This document shows positions 6,868 to 13,944 of a stretch of DNA of 64,000 bases, one piece after another; position 1 is the stretch's first letter, and each line of letters opens with the position of its first letter. The position numbers were made by a program, and so were the translations under genes. The notes beneath the pieces were generated by a model, which searched no databases, was not told where the DNA came from, and was given only the letters and a program-made list of their open reading frames with translations. Source of the DNA: a virus; the IMG/VR virus record IMGVR_UViG_3300047300_000657, positions 1 to 64,000 of that record; one strand, 5' to 3'.

Positions 6868-7505
6868 TTTATCATCTTTGAATGATCAAATATAAAAGAT
6901 GGAAGTACATAGCGTACTGGACCCTTTGCTACTGTACGTACTCCATGCTCATATTCTTCTGTTGCTGGGAATATCATTGCTGCACCAGCTGGGGGGGTTA
7001 TCTCTATTCCTTTGTGAGAAAAAAATAATTCTCCTTTATTGTAATCATCATTTATATATGCGACACAAGCCCAAACATGTCTAACATCAGCCTTGTCATC
7101 ATAATGAGCTTTTAATTCAGTTCCGTCGTACATTCTTTGTAACGTGCCAAAGCTTCTAAAATCAAATCCGCAGTCTGGTTCAAAAAATGAACCTACTCTA
7201 CTTGCAAGTATTTGAACCAAACTTGTCTTGCCAGATAAAGATAAAACTTTATCATCCCAATTTTGTGTTACTTCAATGCCAGCTGCTTTAAAATCTCTTT
7301 TGCCCGTAAGCTCTTCTGCTCTATCTTCTAAATGCTTTGTGTAATGTTGATGTTGAGCCCAGTCTTCTGCTTGAGCATTATCAATTATGCTCCACATTTC
7401 AGATATTTCTTTTTCTGTTAAAAAGTTTTCTACCATGTAGATGTTTGGGTCTAGCTTAGTTACACTATACCCTTGTGACTCAATAAGATTTATGTTTACG
7501 CTCAT
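6864..7505 (-). CDS. Fe(II)/2-oxoglutarate-dependent oxygenase, prolyl-hydroxylase-like
   Basis: 213 residues. Metal triad: LKAHYDD gives His134 and Asp136 and EYEHGVRTV gives His187; VRYVLPSF gives Arg198 for 2-oxoglutarate. The double-stranded beta-helix core spans about residues 115-205. It probably hydroxylates a peptide or small molecule. First gene of a tight operon with the PLP enzyme (ATGA overlap at 6864-6867). TATAAT 13 bases and AGAAAG close upstream suggest its own promoter. Confidence 0.88.
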   Translation of the reverse strand: MSVNINLIESQGYSVTKLDPNIYMVENFLTEKEISEMWSIIDNAQAEDWAQHQHYTKHLEDRAEELTGKRDFKAAGIEVTQNWDDKVLSLSGKTSLVQILASRVGSFFEPDCGFDFRSFGTLQRMYDGTELKAHYDDKADVRHVWACVAYINDDYNKGELFFSHKGIEITPPAGAAMIFPATEEYEHGVRTVAKGPVRYVLPSFIFDHSKMIK

Positions 7506-7537
7506 TATATTCTTTCTAATTATAGTTGAAGGACGCT

Positions 7538-7621
7538 CTAAAAAGAATCTAGGACCTCATCGATCCTGTCATCCAAATTAGGATAATGCTCTTTAGAGCA
7601 ATCCCCACAACTTTTACACAC
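7538..7621 (-). CDS. MCxxCGxC micropeptide, 27 residues (GTG start)
   Basis: GTG at 7619-7621 overlaps the TAG stop of the upstream gene (TAGTG); TAG stop at 7538-7540. The peptide is MCKSCGDCSKEHYPNLDDRI and seven more residues. The MCxxCG start is shared with the peptides at 7815-7961 and 8172-8276 and resembles the Ni-binding MCxxCGC start of hydrogenase maturation protein HypB. Very small, so support rests on overlap coupling and the repeated motif. Confidence 0.55.
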   Translation of the reverse strand: MCKSCGDCSKEHYPNLDDRIDEVLDSF

Positions 7622-7815
7622 TATACTTTTTTTCTGCCAGTTTTCTTTGGCGGACGTGGAGCATTTGAAGTTTCTCTACGAATACCATGTTTGTTGGTAT
7701 CAATTTTTATTCCAGATCTAAATCCATTTTGTTTTGGATTTTTTCTAGTTGCTTCACGACTTGTTACTGCGCCTGATGGTTGGCTTGGCAATGGTGCTGG
7801 TGTTCCGTCTGACAT
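7621..7815 (-). CDS. Small basic Pro-rich protein, 64 residues
   Basis: MSDGTPAPLPSQPSGAVTSR is followed by a Lys/Arg-rich body ending PPKKTGRKKV, predicted disordered. It starts in a TAATG overlap with the MCVECGC peptide and ends in a TAGTG overlap with the MCKSCGDC peptide, so all three are translated together. It could bind nucleic acid or be a peptide substrate; function unknown. Confidence 0.7.
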   Translation of the reverse strand: MSDGTPAPLPSQPSGAVTSREATRKNPKQNGFRSGIKIDTNKHGIRRETSNAPRPPKKTGRKKV

Positions 7816-7961
7816 TAGTCTGGATCTACCATTCCTTCCGCTGCCTCATGAGCTGCAGACTCTTCTGCTCTCTCATTCATACCATTAGAAACATCCATCA
7901 TGTTAATTGATGACATCCCCATCTGGCTTCCAACGCTTTCGCAACCGCATTCAACGCACAT
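7815..7961 (-). CDS. MCxxCGC micropeptide, 48 residues
   Basis: ATG at 7959-7961, TAA at 7815-7817. The peptide starts MCVECGCESVGSQMGMSSIN and has an acidic Ala-rich tail (EESAAHEAAEGMVDPD). With the N-terminal Met amine and three Cys (2, 5, 7) the first seven residues form the same metal-binding pattern as HypB. It begins two bases after the stop of the 53-residue Gly-rich peptide gene. Confidence 0.7.
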   Translation of the reverse strand: MCVECGCESVGSQMGMSSINMMDVSNGMNERAEESAAHEAAEGMVDPD

Positions 7962-7963
7962 AA

Positions 7964-8125
7964 TTACTTACCGCCGTTGCCTACGCCTGAACCATCTTGT
8001 GATGATTTATCTGCAGCAGGAAATGCTGACTTTGGAGCCTCAGTGTAATTTTCTGTAGCCCATGGTGATGATCCTGCTGGCTTTGCAGCTTCAAATCCTC
8101 CACCGTTTATACCGTTTGTTGTCAT
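7964..8125 (-). CDS. Gly/Ala-rich small protein, 53 residues
   Basis: ATG at 8123-8125 with AGGAGA at seven bases, TAA at 7964-7966. The sequence is low complexity: MTTNGINGGGFEAAKPAGSS followed by PWATENYTEAP and a GSGVGNGGK tail. It looks like an unstructured peptide and could be a modification substrate of the adjacent radical SAM enzyme, though nothing proves this. A TATAAT about 20 bases upstream of ATG marks a possible promoter. Confidence 0.65.
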   Translation of the reverse strand: MTTNGINGGGFEAAKPAGSSPWATENYTEAPKSAFPAADKSSQDGSGVGNGGK

Positions 8126-8171
8126 TTTTTTCTCCTATAGGTTTATATTATAAGCGGATCTAGAATACCGC

Positions 8172-8276
8172 TCACTCATCAATTATATCATTTAGTTGAT
8201 TAGAATCTGGCAAAGGCTCTTCTCTTGACTCGTTTCCAGGTCCGATATGGTCAGCACAACCGCATATCCAGCACAT
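8172..8276 (-). CDS. MCxxCGC micropeptide, 34 residues
   Basis: ATG at 8274-8276 overlaps the TAA stop of the radical SAM gene (TAATG); TGA at 8172-8174. Begins MCWICGCADHIGPGNESREE with an acidic tail. Same N-terminal MCxxCGC pattern as 7815-7961. Translational coupling to the radical SAM enzyme makes it the prime candidate substrate or partner. It may instead be a small metal-binding protein. Confidence 0.7.
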   Translation of the reverse strand: MCWICGCADHIGPGNESREEPLPDSNQLNDIIDE

Positions 8277-9265
8277 TATTCTCCCCAAATTGCAGCTGAG
8301 CATTTTGTACACATATTAGAATATGCTTCTTTGATGGCTTCCTGCCTCTTTTGTCCATTCCAAATTTCTTTTAATGTTTCTTTATTTGTATTACCAAACA
8401 CGGTTTCAAAATCAAAATCAGCACAACATATAAATAAATCTCCGTTTGGATTAACATGAATCCAATTTTCTGTTCTGCTTCTATAGCCTATACCGCCATT
8501 GCAGCCTATGACCCTGCTGCCCTTTGTTTTTAAATATTTATTAATAGCATTTGTTTGGCTAATAATGCCTACGTCTTCTAAATGTCCTGCCCTATCATAT
8601 AAATTATTTGCAGTCCAAGTCTTTAAGCCTGGGAATAATTTTTTAATTCTTTCATCTTCTTGCACCAAAGATCCAGTTTTATCATCCATGTCCATTTTGG
8701 GAGCATTTTCTAAAAGATCTAACCACCCTCCATTTTTTGTTAAAGAAGATTCGTTAACACCATTTATCATTAATACAATTTTTTCTGACTCTACAAAATC
8801 ATTTAGTTGTTCCATTGCATAGGAAACATTAGACACCATCTTATCAAACAGCTTCGGATTCATTTTAACATACTTTGCCCATGTATCCTTATCACCTGAT
8901 GGAATGTTTAACAATATTCCATGTATAACATCTTTATTCTTTACCATGATATCAACTTTAGATTTTGTTAAAGCTACGCCATTTGTTAGAATGTTTATTC
9001 TAAAATTATATTTTTTATATACATCAAACATTTTTTCAAAATTCTTATATAAAAGAACTTCGTTATAGTTTGCTGTATATATTAAGAATAAATTAGGATC
9101 AACAAAGTCTCCTTTGCCCTCATGCAACTGTTTTAAAATGTTATCTAGTTCGTCCAGGGGCATCTCTCTTCTGGCTGATTCTGGATTACCCTCATATGAA
9201 ACTGGACAAAACCAACAGCCAGCATTGCACAAGCCGTTGACATCTATCTGAACGCCTTTAATCAT
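8276..9265 (-). CDS. Radical SAM enzyme with SPASM-type C-terminal domain
   Basis: 329 residues. CNAGCWFC (Cys13, Cys17, Cys20) is the C-x3-C-x2-C site for the SAM-binding 4Fe-4S cluster. The C-terminal region has Cys255 (GCNGG), Cys280/281 (FICCADF) and C319-x2-C322 (NMCTKCSA), the ligand set of SPASM auxiliary clusters. NPNGDLFICC and ETLKEIWNG are characteristic of SPASM proteins. SPASM members often modify ribosomally made peptides. It is flanked by tiny Cys-rich peptides, one overlapping its stop. Substrate unknown. Confidence 0.88.
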   Translation of the reverse strand: MIKGVQIDVNGLCNAGCWFCPVSYEGNPESARREMPLDELDNILKQLHEGKGDFVDPNLFLIYTANYNEVLLYKNFEKMFDVYKKYNFRINILTNGVALTKSKVDIMVKNKDVIHGILLNIPSGDKDTWAKYVKMNPKLFDKMVSNVSYAMEQLNDFVESEKIVLMINGVNESSLTKNGGWLDLLENAPKMDMDDKTGSLVQEDERIKKLFPGLKTWTANNLYDRAGHLEDVGIISQTNAINKYLKTKGSRVIGCNGGIGYRSRTENWIHVNPNGDLFICCADFDFETVFGNTNKETLKEIWNGQKRQEAIKEAYSNMCTKCSAAIWGE

Positions 9266-9379
9266 TTATGCCCTACATTTATTATACCAACAATGATCGC
9301 ATACAAATTTTTGATCTGTTGTTGAAATCTTTGTTGCAATATTTTTGCAACCCTCTATCTCACAATTACTTTTTGACAT
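9266..9379 (-). CDS. Zinc-finger-like microprotein, 37 residues
   Basis: ATG at 9377-9379, TAA at 9266-9268, directly before the radical SAM ATG. MSKSNCEIEGCKNIATKIST then FVCDHCWYNKCRA gives Cys6, Cys11, Cys27, His29, Cys30. That pattern fits a small zinc-binding fold (AN1-like spacing). Coding is supported by exact end-to-end packing with both neighbours. Confidence 0.6.
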   Translation of the reverse strand: MSKSNCEIEGCKNIATKISTTDQKFVCDHCWYNKCRA

Positions 9380-9479
9380 TAATTTTCTTTCTTAATGTCC
9401 ACACTGGTATTGATGTTGGTGTATCTTGCAACTCATACCCAAGCATTTTTGAAATAAACTTTAGCAGTTTTATTCTCAT
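9366..9479 (-). CDS. Small basic protein, 37 residues
   Basis: ATG at 9477-9479 forms ATGA with the stop of the DUF2061 gene; TAA at 9366-9368. MRIKLLKFISKMLGYELQDT with a basic tail (RKKINVKK) resembles a short amphipathic helix. Family unknown; the evidence is coupling and packing only. Confidence 0.5.
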   Translation of the reverse strand: MRIKLLKFISKMLGYELQDTPTSIPVWTLRKKINVKK

Positions 9480-9697
9480 TTAATCTTAGAGCCAAACTTA
9501 TTCCAGGCTCTTTCATGTAAAAAGAAACCAAACATTTCACATAAGGTGTATATAATTGCAAATGATCCAGCGTACTCCCAATGAGCTTCGCCAGTAATTG
9601 CTTTTTCAAAAAAATAAACTAATGTTCCAACAAACAATATATGTACTGCTGGCCAAGTGATCGACTTGTATATGCTTTTTTTGCTGCTATCTGTCAT
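9476..9697 (-). CDS. DUF2061 small membrane protein
   Basis: 73 residues: KSIYKSITWPAVHILFVGTL, a TGEAHWEYAGSFA middle and FFLHERAWNKFG end match DUF2061 (K-S-x-T-W start, H-E-R-x-W end) with two membrane helices. Two more copies lie at 19691-20097. Function of the family is not known. ATGA overlaps couple it to both neighbours. Confidence 0.8.
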   Translation of the reverse strand: MTDSSKKSIYKSITWPAVHILFVGTLVYFFEKAITGEAHWEYAGSFAIIYTLCEMFGFFLHERAWNKFGSKIK

Positions 9698-9843
9698 TCT
9701 GACTCCTCAATTTTTCTTGCTACAAACCTAAGAACTTCCCTAGGTCTCCACTCAGGTGGCAATTCTAAATCTTTAAATGAATCTATTATTCTTTTTTTAT
9801 AAGCTTCTTTATAAAGCTCAAAAGCTTTAAAATCTTCTTCCAT
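9694..9843 (-). CDS. Hypothetical 49-residue protein, leaderless message predicted
   Basis: ATG at 9841-9843, TGA at 9694-9696 (ATGA overlap with DUF2061). Charged and helical: MEEDFKAFELYKEAYKKRII then PPEWRPREVLRFVARKIEE. TAGAAT lies exactly six bases before ATG and TTGCCC 17 bases further, so transcription should start at the ATG. It heads the 9843-7538 unit. Confidence 0.65.
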   Translation of the reverse strand: MEEDFKAFELYKEAYKKRIIDSFKDLELPPEWRPREVLRFVARKIEESE

Positions 9844-9849
9844 AACCTA

Positions 9850-9878
9850 ATTCTATCATTTATATAATAAAGGGGCAA
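9850..9878 (-). promoter_or_regulatory. Promoter fused to the upstream terminator
   Basis: Minus strand TTGCCC (9873-9878), 17 bases, TAGAAT (9850-9855), six bases, ATG. The -35 hexamer lies in the stem of the terminator at 9868-9899. Confidence 0.6.
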
Positions 9879-9899
9879 GACCTAAGTCCTGCCCCTTTA
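9868..9899 (-). terminator. Terminator of the secreted Ala-rich protein gene
   Basis: Inverted repeat AAAGGGGCA...TGCCCCTTT with an inner GAC/GTC pairing. On the minus strand it ends in CCCCTTTATTATAT. It lies 10 bases past the 9910 stop codon. Confidence 0.75.
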
Positions 9900-9909
9900 T
9901 TTAACTTAA

Positions 9910-10986
9910 TTACTTAAGTGTGGCTACCTTAGCCTTTGGATTGGCCTTGTTCCACTTTGCAGCAAGTGCATTAAATGCCTTCTTTACTGCAGCAAGAGCA
10001 GCAGCATTATCAGCGTTTGCCTTAGCGATAGCAGCATTAGCAGTTGCGAGATCAGCAATAGCCTTAGCGGTTTCCGCCTTTGACTTTGCTAGTTCTGCAT
10101 CAGCAAGAGCCTTTGCATCAGCAAGAGCCTTTGCGCCTGCAGCCTTCTCAGCAGCAAGTTGTGCTACAACGGTAGCAAGTTCTGCATTCTTAACAGAAAG
10201 TTCTGATGCAAGATCACGAACTGTAGCAGTCTTAACAACAACACCAAGTGGTGCTGAAAGACCAGTTACTGCAGTAGCAACTGTAGCAGTTGCAATAATG
10301 GTAACTGTACCAGATGCAGGAAGTGTTACATCCTGTGTCTTTGTACCCAAAGTTGCTGTAGCTGTGTCAGTTGTTAATGAGTATGTTGTTGAAGCAGTTG
10401 GTGTAACGTACTGAAGGCTAATTGATGCTCCGCCCTTAGCGTTTCCAAATACGTCATAACCAAGTACCTTGATTGTTGAAACAGTTCCAGCAGCCCCTGA
10501 TGTTGGAGCATCTAGAGCAATTGTATTAAGTGCTCCTGCTGTACCATTAAAATAGTAAACTGTTGTATTACCAGCAACCGTTACAGAAACTGTTCCTGCA
10601 GCAGTCGAAGTTGTAAATACATATAGATCAGCAGTGGTACCTGTACCTGTGCTGATTGATGCTGATGTTGAACCAGCTGATGCTGTTACTGGTGCTGCAA
10701 CTGTTGCAAGAGCAGTAACAATCTTACCGTTAGTTACGGAAGCAGTTACAACTGTTCCTGTATCTAAACCTGTAAGGGCAATCTTAAGAGCATCTGCAGA
10801 ATCTACAGAGTTATCTGCAGGAACTGGAAGTGCAATTGCAGTTGCTGCTGTTGTACCAGCAGTTGCAGGTGCTGAACCGCCAACCGTGAGGGTTGTTGAT
10901 ACTGCAGCACTTGCAGGTGTTGCAACAAGTGAACTCAAGGTAATGGCTGCAACCACACCAAGAGCGATTTTCTTAAATGACTTCAT
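9910..10986 (-). CDS. Secreted Ala/Thr-rich surface-type protein with C-terminal coiled coil
   Basis: 358 residues. A signal peptide (MKSFKKIALGVVAAITLSSL, cleavage likely after ATPASAA near residue 28) is followed by beta-rich Ala/Thr/Val repeats like bacterial Ig-type domains (about 30-245). An Ala/Lys coiled coil (about 250-340) and the tail KWNKANPKAKVATLK complete it. It resembles host envelope or S-layer-type proteins rather than virion proteins, suggesting capture from an actinomycete. AAGGAG precedes ATG. It ends at its own terminator and is thus monocistronic. It may alter the infected cell's surface; this is inference. Confidence 0.75.
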   Translation of the reverse strand: MKSFKKIALGVVAAITLSSLVATPASAAVSTTLTVGGSAPATAGTTAATAIALPVPADNSVDSADALKIALTGLDTGTVVTASVTNGKIVTALATVAAPVTASAGSTSASISTGTGTTADLYVFTTSTAAGTVSVTVAGNTTVYYFNGTAGALNTIALDAPTSGAAGTVSTIKVLGYDVFGNAKGGASISLQYVTPTASTTYSLTTDTATATLGTKTQDVTLPASGTVTIIATATVATAVTGLSAPLGVVVKTATVRDLASELSVKNAELATVVAQLAAEKAAGAKALADAKALADAELAKSKAETAKAIADLATANAAIAKANADNAAALAAVKKAFNALAAKWNKANPKAKVATLK

Positions 10987-11033
10987 TTAATTTATTTCTC
11001 CTTAATAATCTGCCTCATTTTGAGCGCAGAATT

Positions 11034-11204
11034 CTAATCTAGTTCCCAAACACGTATCTGAAAACTGCATGGATCTCCGCCTTGATTCCATTCATATTCT
11101 TCTTCATCGGTCATTGGCGGACCTTCATGAGTATTACAAAATACATCTGAGATCCAACCTTTGTCGAATCCATATTTCATCCACTCATTAAAATTTAAAT
11201 CCAT
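11034..11204 (-). CDS. Small conserved actinophage protein, 56 residues
   Basis: ATG at 11202-11204, TAG at 11034-11036. MDLNFNEWMKYGFDKGWISD, FCNTHEGPPMTDEEEYEW and GGDPCSFQIRVWELD follow the plan of a widespread short actinophage protein (FCxTHDGxPMTxEE...GGDPC). Cys and His residues suggest a metal site. Overlaps thioredoxin by ten bases. Confidence 0.75.
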   Translation of the reverse strand: MDLNFNEWMKYGFDKGWISDVFCNTHEGPPMTDEEEYEWNQGGDPCSFQIRVWELD

Positions 11205-11500
11205 GGCTTAAGCTCCTCTAAAAGCTTATGCTTTGGCATAGCACCAATCACTGTATGAACTGGTTGACCATTAGTAAATAGTACCATAGTTGGTATAGAT
11301 TGTACAGAGTATTCGGCAGTTTTCACAGTATTCTCATCAACATTTAACTTACCGACGAGTACGGTTCCCTCTGAATCTATTTCTTGAAGGATGGGGAGCA
11401 TGATTTTGCATGGCCCACACCATTCAGCCCAAAAATCAACCAAAATATTTCCATCAAAGTTTATCACTTGGTCAAAATTTTCATCATTCAGCGTTAGCAT
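11195..11500 (-). CDS. Thioredoxin
   Basis: 101 residues from ATG 11498-11500 (MLTLNDENFDQVINFDGNIL), a full-length thioredoxin. The redox motif WCGPC is at 27-31, and PTMVLF (cis-Pro loop) and the G-x2-P-K/H-L end are present. The longer frame to 11566 lies inside the upstream gene. It may reduce phage or host ribonucleotide reductase, or the phage AhpC. Overlaps 11484-11981 by 17 bases. Confidence 0.92.
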   Translation of the reverse strand: MLTLNDENFDQVINFDGNILVDFWAEWCGPCKIMLPILQEIDSEGTVLVGKLNVDENTVKTAEYSVQSIPTMVLFTNGQPVHTVIGAMPKHKLLEELKPWI

Positions 11501-11981
11501 ATTTATCCTTATGTGTAGGCCAGTAGTACTGGCATCGTTCGCAGCAAGGCTTGTTGTTTGGATCATTTACAGATGATGCAAATTCTGCATAATATACTGG
11601 ATCCTTGCGATACAAGTTTGCTTTGTGTGTTGCGTTAACACGTTTAATTGTTGTTGGGTTAATTGCCCAACGTGGGGTTTCATCTCCCCACATAAGTGAT
11701 TTGCGGTCACGAGATAGTGACTCTAAGTTTGCTTTATTCTTATCTGTTTTGATGCCACGCATGTCTGCTAATACAACTGCAGTCATAGCATAACGATAAA
11801 GTTCTGCTTCTGCACCTTCCCACATTAGGACAGCTGGGTGGTTGCGCCAAGCATTTGACTTAGAGTTACCAGTTAGGATGTTAAGTATCTGATAACATTC
11901 TAATATTTGTTTGTTGAGACGCTTGCTATCTAATGCGTCAAGACTATTACGTTTAGCTGGAAAGGGTAGAAATGTTTGCAT
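11484..11981 (-). CDS. Pyrimidine-dimer DNA glycosylase-like protein (MSMEG_6728 / Pyr_excise type)
   Basis: 165 residues. MQTFLPFPAKRNSLDALDSK-RLNKQ, ILTGNSKSNAWRNHPAVLMW and the following AELYRYA block match a family annotated as pyrimidine-dimer glycosylase-related (LDxxRLxKQ ... HPAVxMW). Members are found in actinobacteria and their phages. A C-terminal CCERC adds a possible metal site. A role in DNA repair is inferred from the family name. ATG is preceded at six bases by TAGGAT, predicting a leaderless mRNA. Confidence 0.75.
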   Translation of the reverse strand: MQTFLPFPAKRNSLDALDSKRLNKQILECYQILNILTGNSKSNAWRNHPAVLMWEGAEAELYRYAMTAVVLADMRGIKTDKNKANLESLSRDRKSLMWGDETPRWAINPTTIKRVNATHKANLYRKDPVYYAEFASSVNDPNNKPCCERCQYYWPTHKDKYANAE

Positions 11982-11987
11982 GTGCTT

Positions 11988-12016
11988 ATCCTATCAAATA
12001 ATGATGAGCAGGTCAA
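11988..12016 (-). promoter_or_regulatory. Promoter fused to terminator, upstream of 11981
   Basis: TTGACC (12011-12016), 17 bases, TAGGAT (11988-11993), six bases, ATG. The -35 hexamer covers the loop and inner stem of the hairpin at 12000-12030. Confidence 0.65.
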
Positions 12017-12030
12017 GCCTGCTCATCATT
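12000..12030 (-). terminator. 13-bp hairpin terminator after the 12013-12237 gene
   Basis: AATGATGAGCAGG pairs perfectly with CCTGCTCATCATT around a five-base loop; minus-strand flank TATTTGATAG is only modestly T-rich. The stop codon of 12013-12237 lies in the loop. Confidence 0.65.
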
Positions 12031-12237
12031 ATTTCCTTTAAGTTCTTCTGCAGCATCATTAAAACGCTTCATAAAATTTTGAATAATGAACACAGTTGTT
12101 TCATGTGCATTTTTTGACATTGCGCTAAATGCTTGCTGATTTCTTTCAGCTTCTGGAAGAGCAGCGGACCACTTGTTGTATAGGTCTGTTGCTACTTCAA
12201 CAATTATTGCTTCTAGAACTGTTTGCTGATTATCCAT
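12013..12237 (-). CDS. Hypothetical helical 74-residue protein
   Basis: Begins MDNQQTVLEAIIVEVATDLY and is predicted all-helical with an acidic tail (KGNNDEQA). Starts inside the 3' end of the S8 protease gene (eight-base overlap), so probably co-translated. Unknown function. Confidence 0.65.
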   Translation of the reverse strand: MDNQQTVLEAIIVEVATDLYNKWSAALPEAERNQQAFSAMSKNAHETTVFIIQNFMKRFNDAAEELKGNNDEQA

Positions 12238-13369
12238 TTAATTTTGCCATCCATATCGCCTTAGTTGTTGCAAGTTTATCTGCTGCTGCTTTTACAGTAG
12301 CATCATATTCTGCTTGCGCTGCTGCAATTGCAGCATTTATTTCCGCTTGTAGGGCAGCCTTTGCTGCAGCATCTGCTGCAGCTTTTTGTGCTGCTAATTC
12401 TTCTGGAGTTGGTCCAGTTGGCGCAGTTGATGTAACTACTGGAGCAGGCCCACTCATAGCCTTATCTAAACTAATTAGCTTAGTAAATGTGCCCTGACGA
12501 CCACGTGTTGGTACTGCTGTTGATGACATCAAGTCTAGGATTTGTTTATGACCATACCCAAACTTAGACTTAATCTGAAGATAAATTGCTGCTGCAACCT
12601 GAGTAGCAGAAGAAGATCCAATTACATTCTTAACTACGTTACCTGGGCCAGCAACTGACCACTGCCCACGAGCAAAGAAGTCTAGCGTAGAATCATAATT
12701 TGAAGCGACTGCGATTTCTCCAATAGAGTCTGTGTGTCCAACAGAAACTGAATTTGTTAAACATCCTGGCCAATCTAGTCTCTGATAGTCTCTTCCATTT
12801 CCAGCTGGGAAAAATACTGGGATACCGTTTTGGTCTAAAGCATTGATCATATTGTATGTATTACTTTGATACTTAGGGCAATAATCTGTGCCGACAGCAC
12901 CTAGGATATGATGACCCTGAGACATTGTTACCGCCTGAATGTTGTACTTAGAAGCATTTTGATTAACCCATTGTAATGCAGTAGATACTGTAGGGTCTAC
13001 AGCAGTTGCAATTCTTGCACCAGTTTCAGTGCTTGGAATAATACGAATAAAAACAACATTAGCATTTGGGTTCTGCATTAAAAATGTAGATGTCATTTGT
13101 GTGCCGTGATCAAATCCATTAAGACTAATTAGATTTGCAGGCATACTTGCTGCACCAGGTCCTTCTTGAAATAAAGAACCATTTGGGCATGCACCTTTTT
13201 GCAAAATGCATACCTCTTGAATAATTTTTCCCTGAAATGCAGGAAGAGACGTATCAATTGCTGTATCAAGAATAGCAACTGTAGGAGTAGCAGAATCCGC
13301 CTTTGCTACTGTATATGATGGCACAACAAGTGCCACTAGAGTTATTAGTGTTGTTAGCTTTTTGTTCAT
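12230..13369 (-). CDS. Secreted subtilisin-like serine protease (S8)
   Basis: 379 residues with signal peptide (MNKKLTTLITLVALVVPSYT). Catalytic residues are in the S8 order: Asp35 in VAILDTAID, His88 in GFDHGTQ, oxyanion Asn191 in PAGNG, Ser253 in GSSSATQVAAA. After about residue 300 an Ala-rich coiled coil (EELAAQKAAADAAAKAAL) follows. Family members cleave proteins outside the cell. An exported protease is unusual in a phage; it could process surface proteins of host or neighbours, or act during lysis. TTGACA-16-TAGAAT sits six bases before ATG. Confidence 0.88.
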   Translation of the reverse strand: MNKKLTTLITLVALVVPSYTVAKADSATPTVAILDTAIDTSLPAFQGKIIQEVCILQKGACPNGSLFQEGPGAASMPANLISLNGFDHGTQMTSTFLMQNPNANVVFIRIIPSTETGARIATAVDPTVSTALQWVNQNASKYNIQAVTMSQGHHILGAVGTDYCPKYQSNTYNMINALDQNGIPVFFPAGNGRDYQRLDWPGCLTNSVSVGHTDSIGEIAVASNYDSTLDFFARGQWSVAGPGNVVKNVIGSSSATQVAAAIYLQIKSKFGYGHKQILDLMSSTAVPTRGRQGTFTKLISLDKAMSGPAPVVTSTAPTGPTPEELAAQKAAADAAAKAALQAEINAAIAAAQAEYDATVKAAADKLATTKAIWMAKLNG

Positions 13370-13375
13370 GCCTTA

Positions 13376-13403
13376 ATTCTACTAAATATTAGCAGAATGT
13401 CAA
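13376..13403 (-). promoter_or_regulatory. Promoter of the S8 protease, leaderless
   Basis: TTGACA (13398-13403), 16 bases, TAGAAT (13376-13381), six bases, ATG. The -35 overlaps the stop codon of the upstream gene. Confidence 0.7.
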
Positions 13404-13570
13404 GAGTTTTTCTGTATTTTTTTATACCATTTGCCTGAGTCTAACTCAGGCGGGGTAACCATTCCCTGTGACTCTAATAAGTTAGTTATTGTCATTTGCA
13501 TTAGCTCCATGATCATTTCCATGCGCTGGACGCTAAGCTCAAGTTGACGTAAACGTTCTGATTTTCTCAA
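13400..13570 (-). CDS. Small coiled-coil protein, 56 residues (TTG start likely)
   Basis: Starting at TTG 13568-13570 (TTGA overlap with the upstream stop; AAGGAAG just upstream) the product is LRKSERLRQLELSVQRMEMI, read with Met, and continues as a Met-rich helix. An ATG at 13618 would give 72 residues but overlap the neighbour by 52 bases. Probably an oligomeric helical accessory protein; unknown function. Confidence 0.6.
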   Translation of the reverse strand: MRKSERLRQLELSVQRMEMIMELMQMTITNLLESQGMVTPPELDSGKWYKKIQKNS

Positions 13571-13929
13571 TTTGCTTCCTTGTCTATTGGTGTTGGGGCT
13601 GTTGCTATGCTTCCGCAATTAGCACATTCCATATCTAAAAAATAATTTGCTATCTGATAGTCATCAAAACAAACCTTTAGATTCCATACGTCGCATCCGC
13701 ATGCACAAACATGTGTTGGCGTTCCTCTTAGGTCCATTGCATGACTGTAGTCCTGTGGCCTAAAAAATAGCTTTCTTGCTTTTTGATCCGCTTCTTCAAA
13801 CTGGCGTTCTTGACGAGCTTCTTCCTCTAAGTTAATGTAGTATAACCCAAAATCATAACGCTTTCTAAAATTGTTGTATAAAGCTGATGATATAATTCCT
13901 ACAAAAATCCATCCCAAGAACTTTTTCAT
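13567..13929 (-). CDS. Membrane-anchored zinc-finger protein, 120 residues
   Basis: One membrane helix near the N-terminus (FLGWIFVGIISSALY), then a charged stretch, then HVCACGCDVWNLKVCFDDYQ ... MECANCGSIATAPTP. The Cys set (CACGC, C-x2-C) with the YxIxxYxLDME pattern is a plan common in small actinophage proteins. TATAAT lies exactly six bases before ATG. Confidence 0.75.
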   Translation of the reverse strand: MKKFLGWIFVGIISSALYNNFRKRYDFGLYYINLEEEARQERQFEEADQKARKLFFRPQDYSHAMDLRGTPTHVCACGCDVWNLKVCFDDYQIANYFLDMECANCGSIATAPTPIDKEAN

Positions 13930-13944
13930 AAAATAATTATACCA

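Noticed and set aside
9920-10414. Plus-strand Ala-rich frames opposite the secreted protein
   Set aside because: Ala-rich GC-biased codons create long antisense frames; direction, ribosome site and signal peptide all support the minus strand.
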